Assembly: GCF_009766065.1 (NCBI RefSeq)
Contig: NZ_LMUE01000002.1
Location: 1,650,871-1,693,300 of the forward strand
DNA from: Dyella sp. S184
GTDB taxonomy: Bacteria > Pseudomonadota > Gammaproteobacteria > Xanthomonadales > Rhodanobacteraceae
DNA: 42,430 bases
Direction of reading: 5' to 3'
The number at the start of each line of letters is the position of its first letter. The stretch's first letter is position 1. Shown here piece by piece: positions 25,686-33,715 of the stretch. A program made the translations under genes and the position numbers. The notes under the pieces are model-generated. The model did not search any database, was not told where the DNA came from, and worked only from the letters and a program-made list of their open reading frames with translations.

Positions 25686-25701
25686 TATCAGCCTACTGAT
25701 A
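25686..25701. promoter_or_regulatory. Candidate MarR operator TATCAG-N4-CTGATA
   Basis: A perfect 6-bp inverted repeat with a 4-bp spacer lies centrally between the divergent marR and VOC starts. A GATAAT that could serve as -10 for the plus-strand operon overlaps its right arm, so binding would block transcription. An additional AT palindrome (ATATTAATAT) lies on its left. Confidence 0.55.
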
Positions 25702-25732
25702 ATGTAACGGTAACCAACCAAGGAATCCAGAC

Positions 25733-26104
25733 ATGCCCCACCTTATCGGACCCGATTTCATTGGCATCCAGATCGAGGACCTCGATGCCGCACGAACCTT
25801 CTATGCCGAAGTTGTCGGCTTAAAACCAGCCGCCAAAAGCCCGCCTGGCGCCGTCGTATTCGATACCAAGCCGATACCGTTCGCCGTTCGCAAGCCTGTC
25901 GATGCATCCAACCGCGTTGACCGACTTGGCGAAGGCATCGCGATCTGGTTCGGCTGTGATGACGCCGACAAATTGCACGCCCATCTAGTAGAGCGCGGCA
26001 TCCAGATCGTCTTCCCACCGAAAGATGGGCCGTTCGGTCGCTACTTCGCGTTTCGCGATCCGTTCGGTTACACGATCACGCCCCACAACGTCGAGGGGCC
26101 CTGA
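25733..26104 (+). CDS. VOC-family (glyoxalase-like) protein
   Basis: A 123-residue single-module vicinal-oxygen-chelate protein: FIGIQIEDLDAARTFYAEVVGLKP at the start, WFGCDDADKLHAHLVERGI in the middle and FGRYFAFRDPFGYTITPHN at the end. The family includes glyoxalases, dioxygenases and resistance proteins. The usual first metal His is replaced (IGIQIED), so metal-dependent catalysis is uncertain, and a binding or detoxification role for small electrophiles is the safest statement. AAGGAATCC precedes the ATG. It is first gene of the operon controlled by the divergent MarR. Confidence 0.85.
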   Translation: MPHLIGPDFIGIQIEDLDAARTFYAEVVGLKPAAKSPPGAVVFDTKPIPFAVRKPVDASNRVDRLGEGIAIWFGCDDADKLHAHLVERGIQIVFPPKDGPFGRYFAFRDPFGYTITPHNVEGP

Positions 26105-26106
26105 CC

Positions 26107-27012
26107 GTGGAGACGAAAGAGGGTGAATTGGCGGAGCCAATTCATGCGCGGCTGTTCGTGACCGGCTCGACCGGTGAACTTGGTCGGCGGGTGATCAGCG
26201 AGCTGCTTCTACGAGTTTCGCCGGACCGGATCGTGGCGGGCGTCCGATCGGCCGATCACGAAGTCGCCAAGCAGTTTGTCGCGCACGGGATCGAAATCCG
26301 GCTTGCCGACTATACAAAGCCCGACACGCTCGTCGCAGCCTTTCAAGGAATCGACCGGCTGCTTCTGATTTCGTCCAGCGCGGACGAAGGACGCGTTGCC
26401 CAACATGAGAATGTCATCAACGCAGCGAAAGCCGCGAAGGTGAGCCTGATCGCCTACACCAGCCTGCTTCATGCCGACACATCGTCTATCGGCTTTGGTA
26501 AGGACCATCGCCAAACCGAAGCGATCCTTGCCGCGTCAGGCATTCCTTACGCCTTGCTTCGACATGGGTGGTATATGGAAAACCATCTGCTTCTCATCCC
26601 GTCAGCGCTCAAATACGGGGCAGTGCTCGGCTGCGCAGGGAAAGGACGTTTCTCGACCGCAGCGCGCGGCGACTTGGCCGAGGCGGCCGCCGTTCTGTTG
26701 ACGAACGAACGGCAGGCCGAACGCATTTATGAATTGGCTGGGGACGAGAGCTATACCCTGGCCGACTTCGCCGCCGCGATCTCGGCGGCAGCCGGCAAAA
26801 CCGTCGACTACAAGGACATGCCCGAGGCCGACTACAAGCGCACGCTCATCGACATGAAGTTGCCCGAGGACGTCGCCGAACTCGTCGCGGACGCGGATAC
26901 GGGCGCATCGAAAGGTGAGTTGGAAGACAACAGCCATCAGTTGAGCGCCCTGATTGGCCACCCTACCACCGCGTGGCGTCAGGCCGTCGAGCGAGCGGTT
27001 TGCGCAGAATGA
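26107..27012 (+). CDS. NmrA/QorB-like NAD(P)-binding oxidoreductase
   Basis: A 301-residue Rossmann-fold protein of the atypical SDR (NmrA/QorB) group. Visible are LFVTGSTGELGRRVISELL (the NAD(P)-binding turn TGxTGxLG), VAGVRSADHEVA, LLLISSS, YTSLLHADTS and RQTEAILAASGIPYALLRHGWYMEN, all typical of quinone oxidoreductase 2. It likely reduces quinones or similar electrophiles with NADPH in the cytoplasm. The start is GTG, two bases after the stop of the VOC gene, with GAGGGG upstream. It lies in the MarR-linked operon, which supports a role in quinone or phenolic stress. Confidence 0.88.
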   Translation: METKEGELAEPIHARLFVTGSTGELGRRVISELLLRVSPDRIVAGVRSADHEVAKQFVAHGIEIRLADYTKPDTLVAAFQGIDRLLLISSSADEGRVAQHENVINAAKAAKVSLIAYTSLLHADTSSIGFGKDHRQTEAILAASGIPYALLRHGWYMENHLLLIPSALKYGAVLGCAGKGRFSTAARGDLAEAAAVLLTNERQAERIYELAGDESYTLADFAAAISAAAGKTVDYKDMPEADYKRTLIDMKLPEDVAELVADADTGASKGELEDNSHQLSALIGHPTTAWRQAVERAVCAE

Positions 27013-27043
27013 CCAACATCGTGACCACTCCAAGGACCATGTC

Positions 27044-27379
27044 ATGACGACCCTGGACCCGAAAGACGGGCATATGGTGCTCATTAACACCTTCACCGTT
27101 TCGCCGGAAATTGCCGATGCGCTACTTGCCGAACTGCGCCACGCGACCGAGAGCCGGATCAGGCATGTGCCGGGCTTCGTGTCCGCCAATTTGCACATCA
27201 GCGAGGATCGCACGCACGTATCCAATTACGCCCAGTGGCGCTCGCGCGCGGACTATGACGCGTTCCTACGCGACCCAGCGACGCGAGAGCATCTCAAAGC
27301 GGCGGCCGCCCTCGCCGTATCGTTTGATCCGATCATCTACGAGCTTCGTGAAACTGTAAGCATTGGTGACAAGCCATGA
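27044..27379 (+). CDS. ABM-type (antibiotic biosynthesis) monooxygenase domain protein
   Basis: A 111-residue protein of the ABM ferredoxin-like fold: VLINTFTVSPEIADALLAELRHATES, VPGFVSANLHISEDRTHVSNYAQWRSRADYDAFL. Members oxidise quinols or act on polyketide aromatics without cofactor. I chose ATG at 27044; reading back to 26954 in frame would overlap the previous gene. Its stop overlaps the next start (ATGA at 27376-27379), so translation is coupled to the EVE protein. With the NAD(P)-binding enzyme and MarR this resembles YgiN/QorB-type quinol redox modules. The precise substrate is unknown. Confidence 0.85.
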   Translation: MTTLDPKDGHMVLINTFTVSPEIADALLAELRHATESRIRHVPGFVSANLHISEDRTHVSNYAQWRSRADYDAFLRDPATREHLKAAAALAVSFDPIIYELRETVSIGDKP

Positions 27380-27801
27380 CTTCCTGGATCGGAGTGGGGA
27401 GCCGCGACCATGTGAAGGCTGCGATCAAGGGCGGTTTCGCCCAGGCCGGTCACGGCAAGATGGCGCCAGTAAAACGCATGAAGCGTGGCGACGACATCCT
27501 CTATTACTCACCTCGGGAGGGATTGAACGCCGGCGAACGGGTTCAGTCGTTCACCGCGGTCGGACGGGTGCTGGATGACGAACCGCACCGGGCGAAACAG
27601 AGTGAGTGTTTCGAGCCTTTCCGTCGCAAGGTGCACTACTTCAAGGCACACGATGCACCGGTCAGGCCGTTGCTCGAAAAACTCGACTTCACGCGTGGCA
27701 GCTCGTCCTGGGGCATGGTGTTTCGTCGAAGCTTGTTCGAAATCGACGATAAGGATTTTCGCATCATCGCCCGTGCCATGGGAGTGGCGCAGCGCCGGTG
27801 A
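27376..27801 (+). CDS. EVE-domain (PUA-like) protein
   Basis: A 141-residue protein of the EVE fold: SWIGVGSRDHVKAAIKGGFAQAGHGK at the start, MKRGDDILYYSPREGL (the family's strand with the binding groove), FTAVGRVLDDEP, and SSWGMVFRRSLFEIDDKDFRIIARAMG at the end. EVE domains bind modified bases in nucleic acids; this short stand-alone form is common beside stress genes. Its ATG overlaps the stop of the ABM gene, so it is the last gene of the MarR-linked operon. No catalytic residues are expected. Confidence 0.85.
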   Translation: MTSWIGVGSRDHVKAAIKGGFAQAGHGKMAPVKRMKRGDDILYYSPREGLNAGERVQSFTAVGRVLDDEPHRAKQSECFEPFRRKVHYFKAHDAPVRPLLEKLDFTRGSSSWGMVFRRSLFEIDDKDFRIIARAMGVAQRR

Positions 27802-27937
27802 CCTAAAAACACACGCCTTCGTTGAACAGCATTAGCCCGCATGAGCCTTGGTGGTTAGAGCGCGCCTAAATAGGTCGCCAGCGAGGACAACGCCACCGAT
27901 ATAGGCGTTACATAAGCTTGGAACCGAGGGGGACGCG

Positions 27938-28174
27938 ATGTCAGCACTAGTGACCTGGCTGGAAACGGCCAAGACAGACATCCTGCCGACGGCAATTGTG
28001 TCGCTTCTGATATCAGCACTCGTCTCGACCACTTCGAGCTGGCCACACATGACCGCCATGCTCGTGTTTGCAGTGAGCGCCATCATTGCCTGGATTGTCG
28101 TGGCAATCGCTTTTGTGCCTGGACCATGGCACGAACGGATACGGAGCAATCCGCACCATTCGAGTCCGGTTTAA
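27938..28174 (+). CDS. Small membrane protein, unknown function
   Basis: A 78-residue protein with two hydrophobic helices (TAIVSLLISALVS and MTAMLVFAVSAIIAWIVVAIAFV) and a basic tail. GAGGGGGAC stands six to eight bases before the ATG, which supports real translation. It stands alone between the MarR-linked operon and the convergent glycosidase gene. I recognise no family. Confidence 0.5.
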   Translation: MSALVTWLETAKTDILPTAIVSLLISALVSTTSSWPHMTAMLVFAVSAIIAWIVVAIAFVPGPWHERIRSNPHHSSPV

Positions 28175-28208
28175 AGGCTGTCCAAAGCCGCGCGACATTC
28201 CTCGGCCT

Positions 28209-30095
28209 TCACGCGAGTTCGATGTAAGTGGTGTATGGCGCGTCATGAATCGCCGTGAACGGAGCAAAGCGCACGTCGCCCGCCTGCCACAAGCCGTCGC
28301 TGCGTCGCTTTACCCCCAAGAGCTGCCCGCGGCTGAGCTTCGGCCGCTCGGTCAGCGCAAAGAGCACCTGCGGCCCGCGCATTAGGGCCACCACATCGGG
28401 GTGATGCGCGTTGATCGGAATCAGACGTACCGTCATAGGTAGCGCGAGTTCGATGCGGTCGCCATCCTTCCAGGTGCGCTCGATGACGGCAAAGCCGGAT
28501 GCCACATCCACCGCTACCGTCGCGCCGTTGACGCGGATATCTGGTCTGCCTTCGCCCTGCAGTGACCACCCGGGTATGCGCAGGCGCAGATGGAAGCGCG
28601 AGCTGCCGCTGGCCTTGAGGTCCAGCCGCACGCGGCCGTCGTTGGTGTAATCGCCGCTTTGCATCAGCGCCAACCGCGTACCGTCGGCGGCGATCCAGTG
28701 GCCGGTGGAGGGCGTATACAGGTTCACGTACACGCCTGCCGGATCGTGGAAATAGATCATTACGTGATAGTCCGCAGCCACCTGCGGCAGCGTGCCGGAG
28801 CAGCATGGCCACCGATCCGGAAAATAGGTGCGCGCGCCCTTGAAGTTGTAATCCGAGTAGTAGAACGCGTGGCCGTCATCCTGCAGATGCTTGGCGCCGA
28901 GCACGGTGTTGAGGAAAACCTTCTCCATGCTGTCGCCATAACGGCCATCGCGGGTGATGCGCAGCAGGTAACGCGCAAGCTTCAGATGAGCGTAGCTGCC
29001 ACACGGCGTCTCGAATCCGCGATGGGTGGTGGCCAGCGTGGTATAGAGATCGTCGCTGTCCGGCTTGCGGAAATATTCCTCTGGGCCCCAGCCGCCGGAG
29101 GCGAAACTCTGCGCAACGATCATCTCGAAGCCGTTGCGCGCCGCGTCCAAATGCATGCGGCTGCCCGTGGCAATGTACGCCTGTGCCGCCGAGTTGAGCG
29201 CGTTGGCATAACTGTAGGCGTGATGGTTCGGCAGCACATTGTTGCCGGCCGCCAGAGGCGTGAAGAACGTGTCGTCGAGTAGGAACCGCTGTGCCAGTGG
29301 CAGATAGCGTTGCCCAGCCTTACGCTGCCAGGCGAGGAACAGGTTCTCACCCAGCGTGTAGCTCTCGTCCATCAGGTACCAGCCCGAGGAACTCTCCCCG
29401 ATGGACTGCCGCCAGCGCTTCTGCGGATCGCCGCGATCGAGCGCGCGTGGCGGCAGATGCGGCTCGGCGACGTCGGTCGTCCGCTGCAGCAGCGGGAATG
29501 CCGATTCCATGCCGCAATACGAATGCGCGTCGATCAGTCCGCAGACGATCTTGTCGTAGTTGTAGGCCGGGTAGGGGAAGTTCGCGTAGAAGCGCCCTGA
29601 GATCGCCGGTTGGTAGGCCGCGAGGATGGTCTCGACCTTGGCCTTGGCTGCCGGATCGCCCGAGGCCGCGTAACCTCGGGCCAGCGCGGAAATCCACTGA
29701 CCGAAGGCATGCCCCGGCGCAAAACCGTGTCCGCCGTAAGGATCCTTGTTAGCCGCCCTGACGGCATCCGACACCGCGTCGTACCAGCCGCCCATCTGGG
29801 GGCCCGGCGCCGCCAGTCCGGCACGCAGGCGATAGGGTTTGAGCATCGAGTCCACGTTCATACGCAGCATCACGCCCTGCGTATGCTCGTACTGCATGCG
29901 CGCCAGACCAGGCGCAAGCTGTACGTCGCCATACGAGAATTCTTCCAGCAAGTCCGTCGGCGCCGTTGCCATCGTTGCGTTCGGCACGACCTTTGCCGCA
30001 AGCAAAGGAAACGACTGACCGTATACGGCGAGCAGGGAAACCGTCTTCAGGAACTCCCGGCGCGAAAAGCCGGTGGGCGAATGTTCGTCGGCCAT
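28209..30095 (-). CDS. GH127/DUF1680-type glycoside hydrolase, Tat-exported
   Basis: Family members remove beta-L-arabinofuranose or related sugars from plant glycans. I chose ATG at 30093-30095 (628 residues) because it opens the Tat signal FSRREFLKTVSLLAVYG; earlier in-frame codons lack sense. The mature protein carries the (alpha/alpha) barrel with GWYDAVSDAVRAANKDPYGGHGFAPGHAFGQWISAL, YNYDKIVCGLIDAH, and HRGFETPCGSYAHLKLARYLL with the catalytic or zinc Glu and Cys. WPCCSGTLPQVAADY supplies the Cys pair with the nucleophile. The Glu and first Cys are separated by two residues (ETPC) instead of one (ETC) as in characterised GH127, so specificity may differ. A C-terminal beta domain follows. 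No transporter is adjacent. Confidence 0.9.
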   Translation of the reverse strand: MADEHSPTGFSRREFLKTVSLLAVYGQSFPLLAAKVVPNATMATAPTDLLEEFSYGDVQLAPGLARMQYEHTQGVMLRMNVDSMLKPYRLRAGLAAPGPQMGGWYDAVSDAVRAANKDPYGGHGFAPGHAFGQWISALARGYAASGDPAAKAKVETILAAYQPAISGRFYANFPYPAYNYDKIVCGLIDAHSYCGMESAFPLLQRTTDVAEPHLPPRALDRGDPQKRWRQSIGESSSGWYLMDESYTLGENLFLAWQRKAGQRYLPLAQRFLLDDTFFTPLAAGNNVLPNHHAYSYANALNSAAQAYIATGSRMHLDAARNGFEMIVAQSFASGGWGPEEYFRKPDSDDLYTTLATTHRGFETPCGSYAHLKLARYLLRITRDGRYGDSMEKVFLNTVLGAKHLQDDGHAFYYSDYNFKGARTYFPDRWPCCSGTLPQVAADYHVMIYFHDPAGVYVNLYTPSTGHWIAADGTRLALMQSGDYTNDGRVRLDLKASGSSRFHLRLRIPGWSLQGEGRPDIRVNGATVAVDVASGFAVIERTWKDGDRIELALPMTVRLIPINAHHPDVVALMRGPQVLFALTERPKLSRGQLLGVKRRSDGLWQAGDVRFAPFTAIHDAPYTTYIELA

Positions 30096-30180
30096 GTCTG
30101 AGTGGACTCCGGGACGAGGGTCAGAAGGAAACAGCGTCCAGCCACATCGAATTTGGATTAGGAGTTGAGTAGAGGGAAAA

Positions 30181-30579
30181 TCAGTGATCGAGCTCTTCGA
30201 TCGTATCGACGCGATCTGGATAAAACGCGACATGGTCCTTGATCAGTGCGACGGCATCGTAGGGGTGTTCGTACGTCCACACCGCATTCGTGGCGCGCTC
30301 ACCGCCGGCCGGAATGCTGTAGTAGGCGCATTCGCCTTTGTACGGGCAGTACGTGCTGTGGTCGGTGCGCTTCAGCAACGCCATATCCACGTCTTGCCGA
30401 GGGATGTACCGGACGGGCGGATAGCTCGCTTCTTTCAACGTGAATGCGCTGTGCGTATCGGCAATAACTAGGCCAGCGACTTTCACAATGACGTGTTGTG
30501 CGTTGTGTTCGATCGCGATGGGATGATCCGGACCGGGCACTTTGATCGTCCTGGCAATGGGAGGTGTGAGTAGGGTCAT
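30181..30579 (-). CDS. DUF427 domain protein
   Basis: A 132-residue protein of the DUF427 family, a small beta-barrel: DHPIAIEHNAQHVIVKVAGLVIADT, YPPVRYIPRQDVDMALLKRTDHSTYCPYKGECAYYSI, WTYEHPYDAVALIKDHVAFYPDRV. The CPYKGxCxYY and AFYPDRV motifs are diagnostic. The biochemical role is not established. Start ATG has GGAG with an eight-base spacer; longer in-frame extensions lack a ribosome site. It appears monocistronic. Confidence 0.9.
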   Translation of the reverse strand: MTLLTPPIARTIKVPGPDHPIAIEHNAQHVIVKVAGLVIADTHSAFTLKEASYPPVRYIPRQDVDMALLKRTDHSTYCPYKGECAYYSIPAGGERATNAVWTYEHPYDAVALIKDHVAFYPDRVDTIEELDH

Positions 30580-30710
30580 AGTCGTATCTCCACAAAGGAT
30601 GATGACGGTGTCGCGCCTCGTAAAAAGCGCTGGGTGAGAGATGGGCGGAGTGGGCTCGCCGTCACCCGTTCCAGCGCAACCGGAGCCACGGCTCTCCAAG
30701 CAGTCTTGCC

Positions 30711-31118
30711 TCAGACGAAGCACGTATAGAGCCACATGCCCACTGAGCCACCATAAATTAGAAACATCAGCAATGGTGCTAGCCACCTTCCTAACGCAGA
30801 CTGTGAAGGAGCATCACAAGCGGCTTGGCTCATCTTCAGTTGCTCGGCGAGGATGTCGATTTTCTTCGCATAGAACTCTGCTATTGCGTTTATCCTCCAC
30901 TCAAAGACAGCGAAAACAAATGCAACGACGATATTGAACATGGTAATTGCAGAGAATGCGTGGCTGTCCTCAATGCGCTCTACCGATAAGGTGAATAGGC
31001 CGCCCGAGATGGCTACAAATGCTCCGAGAACAGTGAAGCGAAGGCTACTGTAGTGCCGCAAATCATCGCTCGCCTGCCGATACGCTTCAAGTTCAAGGTC
31101 GTGTTCTGTAGATACCAT
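30711..31118 (-). CDS. Membrane protein of unknown function
   Basis: A 135-residue protein starting MVSTEHDLELEAYRQASDDLRHYSS (ATG 31116-31118 with GGGAGAGG upstream). Three hydrophobic helices are visible: FTVLGAFVAISGGLFTLSV, AITMFNIVVAFVFAVFEW and LGRWLAPLLMFLIYGGSVGMWLYT. A charged helix (RINAIAEFYAKKIDILAEQLKMSQ) lies between the second and third. The layout resembles small RipA/YjcG-like cytoplasm-facing sensor or phage-type membrane proteins, but I do not recognise a family. It lies between the DUF427 and DUF302 genes. Confidence 0.65.
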   Translation of the reverse strand: MVSTEHDLELEAYRQASDDLRHYSSLRFTVLGAFVAISGGLFTLSVERIEDSHAFSAITMFNIVVAFVFAVFEWRINAIAEFYAKKIDILAEQLKMSQAACDAPSQSALGRWLAPLLMFLIYGGSVGMWLYTCFV

Positions 31119-31192
31119 GCGCCTCTCCCTTTGCCATAGATGCTTAACGCTGGAGTTAAGCGGCGGCGAAGCCGTCCGCATTGAACCAATAG

Positions 31193-31594
31193 TTAGGCGC
31201 CGGCGCTCTCATTGAGGACGGCTGCAATGAGGTGCTCGGCGGGTAAGAGATTGGACGCAAACTCGATCGGAAGCGAGTAGCGCGCAATAATCTCGGAAGC
31301 AGCGGTAAACATGACAGCTATGTGGCCTGGTTGCAGCTCGCAAACAAGAACTTTTAACGGTAGATCGATGCCGGCTCGTGGATTGGCGAGCATGATCGGC
31401 GTGCCCGCTTTGGGATTGCCGAAAACGATCAATGTGGTGGGCGGCATCGTCAAACCAACAGCCCGGGCTTCCGCTTGTTGATCAATGGTTGCGAAAACCT
31501 TGATACCTTTCTCGGAAAAAGCAGCGTGCAACCGTTGCACCGTGTCAGTGAACGGGTAAGGGCTCTTCAGCTCAACGAGGCCGCAAGATGACAT
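31193..31594 (-). CDS. DUF302 domain protein
   Basis: A 133-residue cytosolic protein of the DUF302 family: SPYPFTDTVQRLHAAFSEKGIKVFATIDQQAEA, TLIVFGNPKAGTPIMLANPRAGIDLPLKVLV, with a longer C-terminal tail (PIEFASNLLPAEHLIAAVLNE). DUF302 proteins are small swapped dimers, often near redox or metal genes; no enzyme activity is known. Start ATG is the only good candidate. Confidence 0.88.
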   Translation of the reverse strand: MSSCGLVELKSPYPFTDTVQRLHAAFSEKGIKVFATIDQQAEARAVGLTMPPTTLIVFGNPKAGTPIMLANPRAGIDLPLKVLVCELQPGHIAVMFTAASEIIARYSLPIEFASNLLPAEHLIAAVLNESAGA

Positions 31595-31639
31595 GGGAGT
31601 TGTGCCTAACGCTTATGTCTTGAAGATTCCTTAGTCTAA

Positions 31640-32000
31640 TGAGCACACCCGATAACGCTTCGGTGTAGCAGCATCTTACTCCAGCCTGGGTCGCCCACCG
31701 GCCTCACGTCCTTCGCCCGAACAGTTGCGCGAGGAAAACTCGCACCGATAAGCGTGGGCAGGCCGTGAGTGGCTCTCGGCATTTCCTACTTTAACGGAGT
31801 TTGGTCATGACGGCAGTGGGCATTGATGTGGGCAAGGCAGCGTTGGACGTGGCGATCTTTGGCGAGCCAAAGGTGCATCGGTTGGCGAACACGGCAGCGG
31901 GCATCCGCCGACTGGTTCGGTGGCTGCAGGATCGCGAGGACGTTCGTATCGTGGTGGAAGCCACCGGCGGTTATGAAGAGGCGGTGCTGCGGCGTGTGCC
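31640..32000 (+). mobile_element. 5' fragment of an IS110-family element
   Basis: The transposase start ATG (31807) is preceded by GGAG and a ~200-bp leader as in intact IS110. The frame encodes GIDVGKAALDVAIFG (first catalytic Asp) and VVEATGGYEEAVLRR (catalytic Glu), about 63 residues. It then breaks at the junction with an IS3 fragment around 31990-32001. The rest of the DEDD domain and the C-terminal Tnp20 part are absent, so it is inactive. The left limit is approximate. Confidence 0.8.
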
Positions 32001-32350
32001 GCACCAACTCGCGCCGAGCCGGTGCGCTCACCACTTTTTCGCAACGCTTGCTTGGTGACCTCGTTCTCGAGCACGTGCTCGGCGAGCAACTTCTTCAGCC
32101 GCGCGTTCTCGGTCTCCAGCTCCTTCAGGCGCTTGGCATCGGGCACACTCATCCCGCCAAACTTGCTGCGCCACAGGTAGTACGAGGCCTCGCTGAAGCC
32201 GTGTCGGCGGTACAGCTCCTTCACCGGCATGCCGGCTTCCGCTTCACGCAGGAAGGCGATGATCTGTTCTTCGGTAAACCGCTTCTTCACGTCCAATCTC
32301 CTTGGGTTGAGGGATTGGACTCCAAATCGCTGTACTACTCAAAACCGGGG
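32000..32350 (-). mobile_element. 5' fragment of an IS3-family element (orfA and start of orfB)
   Basis: OrfA starts at GTG 32290 behind AAGGAG and encodes KKRFTEEQIIAFLREAEAG, a helix-turn-helix (LYRRHGFSEASYYLWRSKFGG) and a leucine zipper (LKELETENARLKKLLAEHVLE) up to VTKQALRK. OrfB starts in the other frame (SAPARRELVRH) and is cut at once by the IS110 fragment. The A-run before the orfA end has five A where the frame to ALRKKW-stop needs six, so the frameshift region is damaged. The right end near 32330-32350 is estimated. Confidence 0.8.
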
Positions 32351-32620
32351 GGACGTCGCTCGCGGACCTACATAGACAAGTAGAGTAAGATCCTCTCTTA
32401 GATCAAGACTCTCCGACACTAGCTCTCGCTGTAAGTTCAGGCTAGGAAATGCGCCGAAGGTGATGCTTGTCTAGCTATCCGAAGATCTTTTCATGAAGAT
32501 TGTGATGAGCATGACGACGAGCTCACAACGACTAACAATAAAGTCGGATAACTCACCGTACATACAGTGTTGTAAGACGACCAACTGCCATCTTCCGAAA
32601 GCTGCGTTAGGGCCAGTTTT
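32351..32620. other. Intergenic region upstream of the luxR gene
   Basis: There is no gene here. The sequence is AT-richer than its neighbours. It must hold the promoter of the LuxR-type gene, but I see neither a convincing -35/-10 pair nor a typical 20-bp lux box. Confidence 0.4.
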
Positions 32621-33340
32621 GTGAAGTCTTGGCGCGAAGACTGTTTGAATAGGCTCACGCTGTCAGCGGGAGAGTCGAATGCCGAGGCCTTAAAAGAACT
32701 CGCCACGATGGTGCGTCATCTGGGTTTCGAATACTGCTCCTACGTTTTGCGAATCCCGGTTCTCGCTTCAGAACCGAGTGTCACGTGGGCTAGCACGTAT
32801 CCCGACCATTGGTTAGAGCACTATTTCGCAAATAAGTATCTCGAGATTGATCCCGTCATTCAGCGAACATCATCGGCAGAGCTATCTCCTGTTGTCTGGA
32901 CGGATGATCTTTTTGAAAGTCAGCCAGCGTTTTGGGAAGAGGCAAGGTCGCACGGGATAAGACATGGGTGGGCATTCACCACCCACGGCAAGCGCATGAC
33001 AACCGGCATGCTCTCTCTGGCTCGGTCACATGAAGCGGTGACTTCATCGGAATTAGCAGAGACTGAGATGAAGTTGGTGTGGCTATCACATGTGATCCAC
33101 GGATTGATTAGCTCTGCTGAAATACAAAGGCTGATACCGATATCTGATTGCGAATTGACGGCCCGCGAAAGCGAAATACTGCGATGGAGTGCCGCAGGTA
33201 AAACAGCAGATGAGATCGGTAGAATTCTTGGAATCTCCGAACGCACTGTTACGTTTCACGTCACAAGTAGCTTAACTAAACTGGACGTCACCAATAAAAC
33301 GCAAGCAGTTGCGAAGGCGATGCTATTGGGGATGCTTTAA
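32621..33340 (+). CDS. LuxR-type acyl-homoserine-lactone receptor (no adjacent LuxI)
   Basis: A 239-residue quorum-sensing regulator. The autoinducer-binding domain (about 20-165) keeps all six classical ligand residues: W64 and Y68 in HWLEHY, D77-P78 in EIDPV, W93 in VVW and G116 in RHGWAF. The GerE helix-turn-helix is at about 175-239 (LTARESEILRWSAAGKTADEIGRILGISERTVTFHV). Such intact receptors normally bind acyl-homoserine lactones and then DNA. No synthase gene lies in the window, so it is a LuxR solo as far as can be seen. The GTG start has a poor ribosome site. The MASE1 sensor gene follows in the same direction after 375 bp. Confidence 0.92.
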   Translation: MKSWREDCLNRLTLSAGESNAEALKELATMVRHLGFEYCSYVLRIPVLASEPSVTWASTYPDHWLEHYFANKYLEIDPVIQRTSSAELSPVVWTDDLFESQPAFWEEARSHGIRHGWAFTTHGKRMTTGMLSLARSHEAVTSSELAETEMKLVWLSHVIHGLISSAEIQRLIPISDCELTARESEILRWSAAGKTADEIGRILGISERTVTFHVTSSLTKLDVTNKTQAVAKAMLLGML

Positions 33341-33715
33341 TCTAACCGGTGCCAGCTAGTCGAAAAACTGTGGTGAGAGCTATCAGAGCTACAAGCATGC
33401 CCAGCAACCGACCTTTAATGATGCGGTCATTGTGCTGATTCCGAGCATGAGGTGAAAGTCGCTTCATTTCTTTTGTTGTTGCCTGAGACCGAGGATTTCT
33501 ATCAGGTTTACCCGTATGGCTTATAGGTTAAGCTCGAAAACGTGACGGCGTTCGGCTCTTAGGCTATGTCTCCACGATTTCATGGAAAGATCTGGCTAGG
33601 ATGGGCAAGATGCAATAATGCAAGTCTTTGCGTAGAACCGGTGAAACATTCGTAGGGAATACCCCATGAAACCTTGGATGGGGCGCGATATTTCAAGCTA
33701 TGAGGTAGCTAGGAT
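33341..33715. other. Intergenic region between luxR and the MASE1 gene
   Basis: No coding potential is seen. CCCCAT at 33662-33667 and ATGGGG at 33678-33683 form a hairpin just upstream of the MASE1 gene. Without a T-run it could be a leader structure as well as a weak terminator. Confidence 0.4.

Noticed and set aside
32351..32620. A lux box upstream of the LuxR gene
   Set aside because: I found only scattered short inverted repeats (AACTG ... CAGTT) separated by more than 20 bases, not the expected ~20-bp dyad.
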